Shown: positions 47,157-56,574 of the stretch, in pieces
Numbering within the stretch: the first letter of the stretch is position 1
How the letters are laid out: the number at the start of each line of letters is the position of its first letter
Assembly (NCBI RefSeq): GCF_011769525.1
Contig: NZ_CP050440.1
Coordinates: 3,101,501 to 3,165,500 of the forward strand
Origin: Tolypothrix sp. PCC 7910
GTDB taxonomy: Bacteria; Cyanobacteriota; Cyanobacteriia; Cyanobacteriales; Nostocaceae
Reading direction: 5' to 3'
Length of the DNA stretch: 64,000 bases
Program-made: the position numbers and the translations under genes
Notes under the pieces: model-generated
What the model was told of the DNA's origin: nothing
What the model saw: only the letters and a program-made list of their open reading frames with translations
Databases searched by the model: none

Positions 47157-49187
47157 ATGATTATTGATTTATTGAGCCGCAAACAGACTCACTTTGTCTT
47201 GTGGCGTGCCAATTATCGAGAAACAACGCCCACTCTCTACATTGGCAGCAATAGTCCCCAAAATCCCAGTCAAATAATTAAAGTCGGGGAATTTCCGCTT
47301 CATCAATCGCCTGATTTTCCTGAATTGTGGGAAGTTTCACCACAAGAGTGTGGTCTAAAAGAAGGACAAGTCTATTTTTATTGGTTTAAAGTCCGCAATA
47401 CAGACCCTTATGATGCCGCCAATGCAAACCAAATTCTCTATTGTACCGATCCCACAGCTACAACTGTAGACCGCCGCAAATCTGCACCTACGCCATCAGA
47501 ACCAGGTGGAGTTGCAAGTTTTGACCCTGCAAGTGTAGTGCTTTATCAAAATGGCACACTGATTCCTTGCGATCCCGACGGTCAAACCGTCGATTGGGAA
47601 GGTGATACATCTTTAGATAAGTTACCAACTAATAACCGTTTGGTAATTTATGAATTACCTACCCGTTGGGCGAAGATTGGTGCAAATGGAGCGATTGAAG
47701 CGGGAACTGGTACATTTAGAGATGTTTTAGCGTTGTTAATTGCCGAAGCAATTGCTCCCACATTTCCTGCATTACGTACTTTAAACAATCGTGCCCATAT
47801 GGTAGAACTAGGAGTCAATGCCCTAGAACTTCTACCCCCAGAAGATAGTGATGATAATTTAGAGTGGGGTTACGGTACAGCAAATTATTTTGCCGCAGAT
47901 TTTGATTTAGGGCGACCAGACCATCAATCAGCACCTACAGCTTCCACAGATTTAGCTAACTTGATTAAAACTTGCCATCAGAATGGTTTGCGATTTTTTG
48001 TGGATGTGGTGATGGCATTCTCACGCAATAATCCTTACCATAATGTAAGTTTTCTAGATTTTTACATCAAATGGGCTAGCGGCGATCCCGAACAAGGTGG
48101 TAGAGATGGCTTTGGTGGTGATTTATTTAAATACAACTATTGGGTAGAAGGCTATCACCCAATTACAGGGCAAAAATCATGGTTGGTTCCAGCCCGTGAA
48201 TATTTGAAAGCCCATATAGCTCACTGGTTACAATACTATCGAGTTGATGGTTTGCGCTTGGATAGCGTAAACAATATTGCTAACTATGACTTTTTGCAAG
48301 AATTCAAAGACTTTGCGCGCACCCTATGGGATAAAAGAGGAGGAACAGGCGTTAGCGAAGCGGTAGCGACGTTAGGAGCGTCTCGCTTCTTAGTAGTGGG
48401 AGAAGAGTTAAGTGTACCTTTATCTTTGGTGCATCAAAATCGTCTTGATGGACTGTGGAACGAAAAGTTCAAGCAAATCATCCGCCAGGTAATTTTAGGT
48501 AAGAATGCTTGGGATGAACCTAGCTTTGAGTGGAGTGTCCGCAAATTAATTGATTGTCGCAACTTAGGTTTTACAGATGGTTCTCAAGCGGTAAATTACC
48601 TCACTTCCCACGATGTTGGCGGATATGGTAACGAACGTTTCTTTAATTACTTAGTAAGTAATGGTATTGACCGCACAGAACCACGTATTAAGCTAGCCTT
48701 TGTCTGCTTGCTAACTGCTGTCGGTATTCCGATGATTCTCGCTGGTGATGAATTTGCAGACCAACAAGATTTAGGGCTTACCGATGAACATGGGAATCAT
48801 AAACAGATTGACCCAGTTAACTTCAGCCGAGTCAAAGACGATTGGCGACAACGCATCTTCCAATATGTGGCGCGGTTAGTCAAATTCCGCAAAACTTCTG
48901 ATGCTTTAGCAGTGAATGATACCCGATTTATTCATACTGATTTCAATGATGGCAAACGAGTTTTAGTTTGGCAGCGTGGTAATCAACCTGATAATTTAGT
49001 AGTTGTGGTAGCAAATTTCTCTGACTATGGCACTGCTTGGGGTTCTGAGTACAGAGTTCCTAATTGGCCTGCAACCCCAGCAGGTAAGCAGTGGAAAGAA
49101 ATCACTCAAGAACGCATAGTTCCTGCTGAATGGGTGGGTAGAGAAGGTATCTTCCCCTGGGAAGCGAAAGTTTATACTTTGGTTTAA
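47157..49187 (+). CDS. GH13 alpha-amylase/pullulanase-like enzyme
   Basis: The 676-residue protein has an N-terminal beta domain (CBM48-like, to about 140) and a GH13 TIM barrel. Motifs are GVNALELLPP, FFVDVVMAFSRNNPYHN, the nucleophile Asp369 in GLRLDSV, the acid Glu416 in VVGEEL and Asp486 in LTSHDVGG. A C-terminal beta domain follows (VLVWQRGNQPDNLVVVVANFSD). It most likely acts on glycogen-type alpha-glucans; exact specificity is open. Residues about 398-411 (GVSEAVATLGASRF) are encoded by a sequence resembling a dispersed cyanobacterial repeat, an in-frame insertion just before the catalytic Glu. Confidence 0.87.
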   Translation: MIIDLLSRKQTHFVLWRANYRETTPTLYIGSNSPQNPSQIIKVGEFPLHQSPDFPELWEVSPQECGLKEGQVYFYWFKVRNTDPYDAANANQILYCTDPTATTVDRRKSAPTPSEPGGVASFDPASVVLYQNGTLIPCDPDGQTVDWEGDTSLDKLPTNNRLVIYELPTRWAKIGANGAIEAGTGTFRDVLALLIAEAIAPTFPALRTLNNRAHMVELGVNALELLPPEDSDDNLEWGYGTANYFAADFDLGRPDHQSAPTASTDLANLIKTCHQNGLRFFVDVVMAFSRNNPYHNVSFLDFYIKWASGDPEQGGRDGFGGDLFKYNYWVEGYHPITGQKSWLVPAREYLKAHIAHWLQYYRVDGLRLDSVNNIANYDFLQEFKDFARTLWDKRGGTGVSEAVATLGASRFLVVGEELSVPLSLVHQNRLDGLWNEKFKQIIRQVILGKNAWDEPSFEWSVRKLIDCRNLGFTDGSQAVNYLTSHDVGGYGNERFFNYLVSNGIDRTEPRIKLAFVCLLTAVGIPMILAGDEFADQQDLGLTDEHGNHKQIDPVNFSRVKDDWRQRIFQYVARLVKFRKTSDALAVNDTRFIHTDFNDGKRVLVWQRGNQPDNLVVVVANFSDYGTAWGSEYRVPNWPATPAGKQWKEITQERIVPAEWVGREGIFPWEAKVYTLV

Positions 49188-49411
49188 ATAAGGGAAAAGG
49201 GGAAAGGGGAAGGGGGAAAGGTTTAAATTCATCCTTTCCCCTTTTCCTATTCATGTCAGGAAATTCAAAAATCAAAAATTGAATTGCTATATTGTGTAGA
49301 GATGTTGCATAGAAGCAGTAACTTAAGTTACTGAGCAAAATCCCCTTTAAAATTAGGAATATTATCAATTAATCATTAACAGACTTACTAAACTCTTTGT
49401 GGGGGGGTATG

Positions 49412-50350
49412 ATGAGCCGTCCAATTATTCTTGGTATTGTCGGTGACAGTGCTGCTGGCAAAACAACACTAACTAGAGGGATTGCTCAGGTACTCGGGCC
49501 CGAAAATGTCACGATTATCTGCACTGATGATTATCACCGTTACGATCGCAAACAACGTGCAGAAATTGGGATCACCGCCCTCCACCCAGATTGCAACTAT
49601 CTAGATATTATGCAGCAGCATTTATCGCTGCTTCGCACGGGACAGTCAATTCTCAAACCAGTTTATAGTCATAAAACTGGGACTTTTGAACCACCACAGT
49701 ATATTAAACCGAATAAATTCGTCATTATTGAAGGATTACTTGGTTATTCTACTCGTGGTGCCCGTGATGCTTATGATGTGAAAGTTTATCTTGCACCGCC
49801 TGAAGACATACGCGCCCAGTGGAAAGTTAAACGAGATACTCAAAAACGCGGCTATACTCCCGAACAAGTACTATCAGAATTAGAAAAGCGCGAAGCAGAT
49901 TCAGAGCAATTTATCCGTCCGCAACGACAATGGTCTGATATAGTTGTTAGTTTCTACCCGCCTGAAGATGCCAAAGAAGAAACTAATGGACATCTGAATG
50001 TGAGGTTGGTACTACGTCCCACTATTCCGCATCCAGATTTTACTTCACTTCTGCACTTAATTGATAGTAGTTCCGACTCAGCAATTCGCTTGGGATTAGA
50101 CAGGGATATGAGTAAACCTGTAGATGTGCTGGAAGTTGATGGTCACGCAACATTAGAACAAGTTAATAAATTAGAGCAGATCATCTGTTCGGATATGCCA
50201 CATTTAAAAAATATTTGCGATCGCGAAAGTAACCCAGAACTTGGCAAAATCGCTGGTACAACTGGCGAGGTACTACAAAGTTATCCCCTGGCGTTGACTC
50301 AGTTGATTATTACTTACCATATGCTTAAGGCAACGCAAATTCATATTTAA
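49412..50350 (+). CDS. Phosphoribulokinase/uridine kinase-like protein
   Basis: The protein of about 312 residues has a P-loop GIVGDSAAGKTTLTRGI, the PRK-type segment TIICTDDYHRYDRKQRAEIGITALHPDCNYLDIM, and KPNKFVIIEGLLGYS. It differs from the usual Calvin-cycle PRK in the C-terminal half and lacks the regulatory N-terminal Cys pair pattern. It is probably a divergent paralogue with another or unknown substrate. Two ATGs follow GGGGGGG; the second (49412) has better spacing and gives the usual start MSRPIILGIVG. Confidence 0.8.
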   Translation: MSRPIILGIVGDSAAGKTTLTRGIAQVLGPENVTIICTDDYHRYDRKQRAEIGITALHPDCNYLDIMQQHLSLLRTGQSILKPVYSHKTGTFEPPQYIKPNKFVIIEGLLGYSTRGARDAYDVKVYLAPPEDIRAQWKVKRDTQKRGYTPEQVLSELEKREADSEQFIRPQRQWSDIVVSFYPPEDAKEETNGHLNVRLVLRPTIPHPDFTSLLHLIDSSSDSAIRLGLDRDMSKPVDVLEVDGHATLEQVNKLEQIICSDMPHLKNICDRESNPELGKIAGTTGEVLQSYPLALTQLIITYHMLKATQIHI

Positions 50351-50716
50351 CTTGGGTAAAAGGGGAAAGGTGAAAGGGGAATGGGGAAATTTAAAACTTT
50401 TCCTTTTTCCTAAATCGCAATGAAGATAAATGCTAATCCTAACCTCTATTTAATTACGAATTACGAATTACGAATTATTAATTAAATTGCGATCGCATTT
50501 TTGGGTAGGGTGTGTTATGCCGGAGGCTAACGCACCTAAAAGTTCTGCAATAGATGCGTTACGCTATCGCTAACGCATCCTACATAAACTTATTTAATTA
50601 TTAAGAAATACAAATTTTATATAGCGTATGTTATCGCTGTCTTCGCAACGCAACATTTATCGGAAGGCGATGCGTTACGCTTATGCAAATGATTTATATA
50701 ATTCCTAATTCAAATA
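50351..50716. other. Intergenic region with dispersed palindromes
   Basis: GGGGAAAGG-type purine filler (50351-50402) is followed by TTACGAATTACGAA repeats. A GGGTGTGTT arm lies at 50507. A GATGCGTTA...TAACGCATC hairpin lies at about 50552-50578, with another GATGCGTTACGC word near 50668. No gene seen. Confidence 0.55.
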
Positions 50717-53311
50717 ATGAAAATAACTATACCCGAACTTTCTCTAGTTATTCTGATTGGTGCTTCTGGTTCAGGTAAATCAACTTTTGCTCACAAGCAT
50801 TTTCAATCATTTGAGGTGGTATCTTCAGACTTTTGTCGTGGGTTGGTTTGCAATGATGAAAATAGCCAAGCTGCTACTCAAGATGCTTTTGAGTTATTGC
50901 ATTTTATTACAGCCAAGCGTTTAGCGGCAGGTAAACTAACTGTAATTGATGCAACGAACGTACAACCAGAAGACCGTAAACCTTTACTGCAAATGGCACG
51001 AGAATATCATTGCTTTGCGATCGCAATTGTTCTCGACTTACCAGAAGAATTATGCCATGCGCGTAACCAACAAAGAAACAATCGCAATTTTGGCCCCCAT
51101 GTCGTGCGTCGTCACACTCAAATGTTGCGGCGTTCTCTACGAGGTTTAGAAAAAGAAGGTTTCCGCTATGTTTACACTCTCAGTTTTCTAGAGGAAATAG
51201 AAGCAGTTGAAATTGAACGTCAACCTTTGTGGAACAACCGCAAATACGAACATGGCCCCTTTGATATCATCGGTGACATTCACGGTTGTGGCGATGAACT
51301 GGAAGCTTTGTTGCAAAAATTAGGTTATATCAAGGAACAAGCAGACAAAGAAGAACTGACTCCCTCATCTCCCCTATCGCAATTTCCCACCTACTACCAC
51401 CCCCAAGGAAGGAAAGCAGTATTCTTGGGTGATTTGGTAGATAGAGGCCCCCGGATTTTGGATACAGTGAAGCTAGTGCGGAATATGGTGACAGCAGGTA
51501 CAGGCATTTGCGTCCCAGGTAATCACGAACACAAGCTGTTGCGGAAACTACGCGGGAAGAATGTCCGAGTGAATCATGGTTTAGAGCAAACTTTGCATGA
51601 GATTGAGGCGTTACCTGATGCAATACGCGAACCTTTTACTCAAGAACTGCGAGAATTTTTAGATTCTCTAGTCAGTCACTATGTTCTGGATGGTGGACGA
51701 TTGGTGGTAGCCCATGCGGGGATGAAGCAACAAATGCAAGGGCGTGGTTCTGGTGCGGTGCGGGAGTTTGCGCTTTATGGGGAAACTACAGGGGAGATTG
51801 ATGAGTTTGGGTTACCTGTGCGCTTTAATTGGGCGGGTGAATATCGCGGTGAAGCGTTGGTAGTTTACGGACATACCCCAGTTCCAGAAGCGGAATGGCT
51901 GAATAATACTATTGATATTGATACAGGTTGCGTATTTGGCGGGAAATTAACAGCTTTACGCTATCCCGAAAAGGAATTGGTGAGTGTACCTGCGGCGCGG
52001 ACTTACTGCGAACCTGTAAAACCGTTGGTGCAAAATTCTTGGACGCGCACATCTCAACAAGAATTAGATGATGTGTTGCATATTGATGATGTCTTGGGTA
52101 AGCGAATTATTAATACTCGCCTGCAATCTAACATTACCATTCGCGAAGAAAATGCGATCGCAGCTTTAGAAGTGATGAGTCGGTTTGCAGCTAATCCTAA
52201 ATGGCTGATTTACCTACCTCCCACAATGTCCCCAGTGGCGACATCTTCATTACCAGGATATTTGGAACATCCCACCCAAGCTTTAGATTATTACCGCAGC
52301 CAAGATATTACTGAGGTAGTATGCGAAGAAAAACACATGGGTTCGCGGGCTGTGGTAATTGTTTGTCGCGATGAGGCGGCGGCTAATAAACGCTTTGGGG
52401 TAATAGATGAAGGAATTGGAATTTGCTACACCCGCACCGGGAGAAGATTTTTTGACGAGTCAGCATTAGAAACAGAACTTTTGGCACGAGTCAACGCTGC
52501 CCTATCGCAAAGTGGCTTCTGGGAAACATTTAATACCGACTGGGTATGTTTAGATTGTGAATTAATGCCTTGGTCAGCTAAAGCCCAGGGATTATTGCGA
52601 TCGCAGTATGCACCTGTGGGCGTAGCATCACGCCTCGCTCTTAATGATGCCGTATCTTTGTTACAACAAGCAAGCGATCGCGGTGTGGAAGTAAATAAGC
52701 AACTGAACCACTACCAACAACGCGCAGCAATGGCGCAGCAATATGTGAAAGCTTATCGCCAATACTGTTGGTCAGTTAACGATATTACCGACTTCAAGCT
52801 GGCTCCTTTTCACATCTTAGCAACCGAAGGGGCTGTACATACTGACAAAAATCATCGCTGGCATATTGAGGAAATTGCTAAAATTTGCCAAGCTGACCCG
52901 GCTTTATTACTAGCTACTGCATACAAAATCATCGATTTAACAGATCCCAGCAGCCAAGCTGAAGGCGTTCATTGGTGGGAAGAACTCACCAAAGCTGGCG
53001 GTGAAGGAATGGTCATTAAACCTATGCAATTTATTATCCAAGGCGATCGCGGCATTGTGCAACCCGCAGTCAAATGTCGTGGTCAGGAATATCTACGAAT
53101 TATTTACGGCCCTGAATACTCCAGTCCAGAAAATCTGCAACGCTTGCGCCAAAGGGGATTATCTCTGAAACGTTCCCTAGCCATGCGTGAATTTGCCCTT
53201 GGTGTAGAAGCTTTAGAACGATTCGTCAACAATGTACCCCTACGCCGTGTCCATGAATGCGTTTTCGGCATTTTAGCGTTAGAAAGCGAACCTGTAGATC
53301 CGCGACTTTAA
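50717..53311 (+). CDS. pnkp: Polynucleotide kinase-phosphatase with ligase-like domain (RNA repair)
   Basis: This 864-residue bacterial Pnkp has three modules. The N-terminal 5'-kinase has P-loop GASGSGKST, and VIDATNVQPEDRKPL. A metallophosphoesterase (about 180-430) has DIIGDIHGC, FLGDLVDRGP, GNHEHKLLRKL and YGHTPVP. A C-terminal adenylyltransferase has the nucleophile Lys539 in EEKHMGSR, and EGMVIKPMQF. In other bacteria Pnkp works with the methyltransferase Hen1 to mend cleaved RNA, classically tRNAs cut by ribotoxins. No hen1 gene is next to it here. A hairpin-repeat array begins at its stop codon. Confidence 0.92.
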   Translation: MKITIPELSLVILIGASGSGKSTFAHKHFQSFEVVSSDFCRGLVCNDENSQAATQDAFELLHFITAKRLAAGKLTVIDATNVQPEDRKPLLQMAREYHCFAIAIVLDLPEELCHARNQQRNNRNFGPHVVRRHTQMLRRSLRGLEKEGFRYVYTLSFLEEIEAVEIERQPLWNNRKYEHGPFDIIGDIHGCGDELEALLQKLGYIKEQADKEELTPSSPLSQFPTYYHPQGRKAVFLGDLVDRGPRILDTVKLVRNMVTAGTGICVPGNHEHKLLRKLRGKNVRVNHGLEQTLHEIEALPDAIREPFTQELREFLDSLVSHYVLDGGRLVVAHAGMKQQMQGRGSGAVREFALYGETTGEIDEFGLPVRFNWAGEYRGEALVVYGHTPVPEAEWLNNTIDIDTGCVFGGKLTALRYPEKELVSVPAARTYCEPVKPLVQNSWTRTSQQELDDVLHIDDVLGKRIINTRLQSNITIREENAIAALEVMSRFAANPKWLIYLPPTMSPVATSSLPGYLEHPTQALDYYRSQDITEVVCEEKHMGSRAVVIVCRDEAAANKRFGVIDEGIGICYTRTGRRFFDESALETELLARVNAALSQSGFWETFNTDWVCLDCELMPWSAKAQGLLRSQYAPVGVASRLALNDAVSLLQQASDRGVEVNKQLNHYQQRAAMAQQYVKAYRQYCWSVNDITDFKLAPFHILATEGAVHTDKNHRWHIEEIAKICQADPALLLATAYKIIDLTDPSSQAEGVHWWEELTKAGGEGMVIKPMQFIIQGDRGIVQPAVKCRGQEYLRIIYGPEYSSPENLQRLRQRGLSLKRSLAMREFALGVEALERFVNNVPLRRVHECVFGILALESEPVDPRL

Positions 53312-53582
53312 TGCATCGCCCTACATTGTTAATGTATTGCTTTAAATTGTTAATGTATCGGCTTACATTGTTAATGTATCGGCTTACATTGTTAATGTAT
53401 TGCCTTACATTGTTAATGTATCCGCTTACATTGTTAATGCATCGCCCTACATTATTAATGTATCCGCTTACATTGTTAATGCATCGCCCTACATTATTAA
53501 TGTATCCGCTTACATTGTTAATGCATCGCCCTACATTATTAATGTATTGCCTCACATTGTTAATGTATCGCTTTACATTGTT
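53310..53582. repeat. 13 tandem copies of a 21-bp palindromic repeat
   Basis: Thirteen head-to-tail 21-base units of consensus AATGTATCGGCTTACATTGTT; the first overlaps the pnkp stop codon. In most units AATGTA pairs with TACATT around a 6-base loop. Across each junction TACATT-GTT-AATGTA can form an alternative stem with a 3-base loop. Units 6-11 repeat as a 42-base pair of units three times, showing recent expansion. A degenerate unit follows to about 53603. Open frames crossing it are repeat artefacts. Confidence 0.93.
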
Positions 53583-53696
53583 AATGTATTGAATGACAAT
53601 GCCATTGTATTGGGTAACATGGCAATCAATGGCATCTACAAAAAATCCCCAAATTTCCTCAATAAAAAATTTTAGGGTGCGTTGTCCCATAGCGCC

Positions 53697-53810
53697 CAAT
53701 ACGGTTCGGATAAGACAAATTGATTGACATTTAAATCCTGTAGAGACGCGATTTATCGCGTCTCCACAAGCCCAAAATTATGACGAAAATTTCTTAACCG
53801 AACCGTATTG
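53697..53810. mobile_element. 114-bp MITE-like element with flanking direct repeats
   Basis: The terminal inverted repeats are CAATACGGTTCGGATAAG (53697-53714) and its complement at 53793-53810, 17 of 18 matching. A 10-base direct repeat CCATAGCGCC flanks both sides (53687-53696 and 53811-53820), as expected of target duplication. Inside is a perfect hairpin GAGACGCGAT/ATCGCGTCTC. No coding capacity, so it would depend on a transposase elsewhere. Confidence 0.75.
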
Positions 53811-53813
53811 CCA

Positions 53814-53856
53814 TAGCGCCTAACGCACCATTCATGCGGCGGTGCGTTAGGCGCTA
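53814..53856. repeat. Perfect 16-bp palindrome next to the MITE
   Basis: TAGCGCCTAACGCACC (53814-53829) pairs with its complement at 53841-53856 around an 11-base loop. The right-hand MITE target duplicate overlaps the left arm. Confidence 0.75.
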
Positions 53857-54015
53857 AGAGAGTTATTTTGTGACAAATCATCTCGACAATGAGCGCCTAA
53901 CACAACGCCAGTTCGCTCAAGTCGGGGAACCCGCCCACACGACTGGCTCCCCTACAGTAATTTTATTTTTACTTTATAAATAACCTCTCATAAATGCCTT
54001 TTGATTATTTACAAT

Positions 54016-54447
54016 TTAAAATTCTAATGCAAAAGACAACACCCGGGTTTTACCCCAATAAGCTTGACCAAGAAAAACCCCAGGTGAAACCTCTCGGATT
54101 TCATCTCTAATTTTTTGAGCGATAAATGAGGTTTGAGAGTAGTCTAAAATTATCGCTTCACCTCTCCCAAACCAACTTTCTCCACGATAAACTTTGGCTT
54201 TGACTAACTTCAAACCTAAAATAGTAATTCGGTTGAGCAAGAAACTTTGATCACGGTAAAATATCTTTCCTTGCCAAGCAAGTAATCTCACTAACGAAGC
54301 CAAAAAGTTACGACTAGGAAGTCCGGTGACAAAGACAACTGTACCCTGACCTTGACCATTGGGGATTTCTCCCACCGGACTATTTTGATAAAGTTCATCT
54401 AATTCAGCAGGTGACATTTTCATCATGTCTGCTGTGGTAATCGCCAT
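54016..54447 (-). CDS. Unknown small protein in operon with P450
   Basis: The 143-residue protein has SPVGEIPNGQGQGTVVFVTG, a central LLAWQGKIFYRDQSFLLNRI and a C-terminal strand-rich end with VSPGVFLGQAYWGKTRVLSFALEF. No signal peptide. It is not a family I can name; the ending suggests a beta-barrel or lipid-binding fold, but that is a guess. The start is supported by GAGG 8 bases upstream. It begins 10 bases after the P450 stop, so the two are cotranscribed. Confidence 0.7.
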   Translation of the reverse strand: MAITTADMMKMSPAELDELYQNSPVGEIPNGQGQGTVVFVTGLPSRNFLASLVRLLAWQGKIFYRDQSFLLNRITILGLKLVKAKVYRGESWFGRGEAIILDYSQTSFIAQKIRDEIREVSPGVFLGQAYWGKTRVLSFALEF

Positions 54448-54457
54448 TCTTGTTACC

Positions 54458-55750
54458 TCACTGATAGTTTTGCAAGCGAATATCTTTTTCGGGAAAATAG
54501 AGTGGTAAAGGATCATGAGCGAGTAGGGTGCTGCTGATCGTGATTTTCTGTTGTTCAAGTAAGATTGCGATCGCACTTTTACATACAAACAGAATTAGGT
54601 CTTTTCCCGGACAGGTACGAGAACCTCGCAAAAATAGGTTGGAATAAGGCGCATCAACCTCATAATTTTTATCTAGCCAGCGTTCTGGTTGAAATAAATC
54701 TGCACTTGGCTCAAACTTCAGATGTCGTTGCATCATCGGAAAAAAGTGCAGAATGTCCATTCCTGCTGGAATATAATGGTTGTTAAAACTATCTCCTGTT
54801 GGTGTCAGGTGAAATGTGAGTGTTACCGGAGGATAAAGGCGACCGGTTTCTAACACACAGGCTTCCAGATAAGTTAATTGGCTAATTGTCGCCGCTTCTG
54901 CTAGGTTGTGCTGGTTAATTTCTGACTGCACTCGCTGTAAAACTTCTGGGTGAGAACTAATCAACGCTAAAGAACGCACCAACAAATCTGTACCAGATCC
55001 AGTGAAGGTAAACATCCAGTGGGGAATTTGCTGTAATAACTCCTCTTCTGACGCTTCTGGTTTCATCTGGTGCGCCATCGACAGCAATGAGGGTTGATGG
55101 GATAATTCACTTTGCTTCCATAGCTGTCGTAGGTAATCATATAACTTTGCCCGTCGTACTTGTTCACGATTCCCAAACAGCAACCTTTTGATGGGATTAC
55201 CCACCAAACTAAATAAAACTTGAATATCTTCGATTAACTCTACAGGCGCAACATTTTCACCAAATACAATTCCCAACATCGCTATCCCCATACCTTGGCG
55301 AATATCCTCAACGCTGGAGACTGGTTGAGCAAAACCACGCTGTATCTGATGCAAAAAAGCTTGTTGATAGTGGTGTTGGGCACCTGTGCAAAGCACTTTT
55401 TCATTATAAGGGCGTAGGCGTTGCCATTGCTGATCATGGCTGATGGTCAAAGCGTTAGGTGCAAGATAAGACATCCCCTGCTTTTTCAGAGTTCCCTCTA
55501 GATAACCTGTGCTAGATGGTGTCCCTTTGAGGATATGTGCTGATAAGTCCCGGTCAGATACTAATAAGACTTTTTTCACTAAAAAATTGAGAATTACGTT
55601 CTCGCTTTTGTAGTTGATAGTGACACCTTTAAGCCAATTAGTCAGTACCTCCTGAAAGTTGAAGCGACGAGGGCCACTGAGGAATTTTGCGATCGCACTT
55701 CCTAAAAGCCGCACGATATCAAGCACATTCGTTGAAGGATAGGTTTCCAT
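54458..55750 (-). CDS. Cytochrome P450
   Basis: This protein of about 430 residues has the K-helix ExxR (LETGRLYPP), the PERW motif (FQPERWLD) and a haem-ligand loop FLRGSRTCPGKDL with Cys380. The I-helix reads FTFTGSGTDLLVRS, lacking the normal (A/G)GxDT oxygen-activating Thr arrangement. Atypical I-helices occur in P450s that rearrange hydroperoxides rather than use O2. The frame is open upstream to a TTG at 55879, which would add a membrane-like segment; ATG 55750 is taken as start. It diverges from a cyclooxygenase-like gene. Confidence 0.88.
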   Translation of the reverse strand: METYPSTNVLDIVRLLGSAIAKFLSGPRRFNFQEVLTNWLKGVTINYKSENVILNFLVKKVLLVSDRDLSAHILKGTPSSTGYLEGTLKKQGMSYLAPNALTISHDQQWQRLRPYNEKVLCTGAQHHYQQAFLHQIQRGFAQPVSSVEDIRQGMGIAMLGIVFGENVAPVELIEDIQVLFSLVGNPIKRLLFGNREQVRRAKLYDYLRQLWKQSELSHQPSLLSMAHQMKPEASEEELLQQIPHWMFTFTGSGTDLLVRSLALISSHPEVLQRVQSEINQHNLAEAATISQLTYLEACVLETGRLYPPVTLTFHLTPTGDSFNNHYIPAGMDILHFFPMMQRHLKFEPSADLFQPERWLDKNYEVDAPYSNLFLRGSRTCPGKDLILFVCKSAIAILLEQQKITISSTLLAHDPLPLYFPEKDIRLQNYQ

Positions 55751-56574
55751 AATGGCTAGCGTTATGACAGCAACTACAGCAATAGTTAGTATTTCATTAG
55801 ACAGTGCATCAAAAATCTTGTGAGATACTTTATTACTCCATATGACTTTTGAGTAATAATGAGCGCAAACAAATGCCAAAAACTTTGTCTATTATCTATT
55901 CTCAATTAATATGACTAATCTTACAGTACCCCCAAGGGTACTATTTTTCTCTGAAGCATTTAATTACATTTGAATAGGTATTATAAATTGTCCAAACTAG
56001 AGCGATAAGCAACTTATTATTTTTTTACAAATACTGTAATCATTTAATTTTTTTATATGCTGATTTCGACTATTGTGTGATTTACAAAATCACATAAAAT
56101 CTCTCAAACTCTTGATATTAGTAAGTTTAGGCAAACATTAATACGAATGAACTAGAAAATCGAGTGGGCGATCGCGCATAAATTTTGTAAGTTAGATTGA
56201 TAGATAGAAAATGTCTCATTGATTATTGAACAAATAAGTACGGCATCTCAGCCCGTACAAGATCAAGATGCGTTAGTAACGCATTCTACGACTAAATTAT
56301 CAGCGATTTTCGGTGTGTTAGCCTATGGCATAAAACACCACAATTTTGTTATTTACAGCATTTTTGAAGTAAGTGAGGTACATCATGAGTAATGAGTAAT
56401 GAATAATGAGTAGGAAATTTACTTATTACTCACTACTTATTACTCATTACTTTTTTCAATTATCGATATCTAAAAAAATACTTACACATTCAGCAATTTC
56501 CGAAAATCAGGTGTAAGTAATATAAGCGGAAAAACTGAGTCATTGTCTCAAAAAATAGTAGAGGAATTGGTCAA
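55751..56574. other. Long spacer between P450 and haem dioxygenase genes
   Basis: AT-rich, no gene. It contains palindromes GTACGG/CCGTAC (56240-56261) and ATGCGTTA/TAACGCAT (near 56270). A long foldback of GAGTAAT and ATTACTC heptamers at 56384-56450 is followed by TTTTTT. Promoters for both divergent units should lie here. Confidence 0.5.
56384..56456 (+). repeat. Inverted STRR foldback with T-run
   Basis: GAGTAAT heptamers are answered by ATTACTC heptamers, giving an outer stem of 13 bp (AGTAATGAGTAAT) and an imperfect inner stem. T6 follows, so it could act as a rightward terminator. Confidence 0.55.

Noticed and set aside
53310-53582. CRISPR array
   Set aside because: Units are directly adjacent, with no unique spacers, and no cas genes are near.
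53226-53699. Leftward open frame of INNV repeats (and rightward LLMY/IVNV frames) over the 21-bp array
   Set aside because: A 21-base unit without stops in several frames gives long open frames by itself. It overlaps pnkp and there is no ribosome site or domain.
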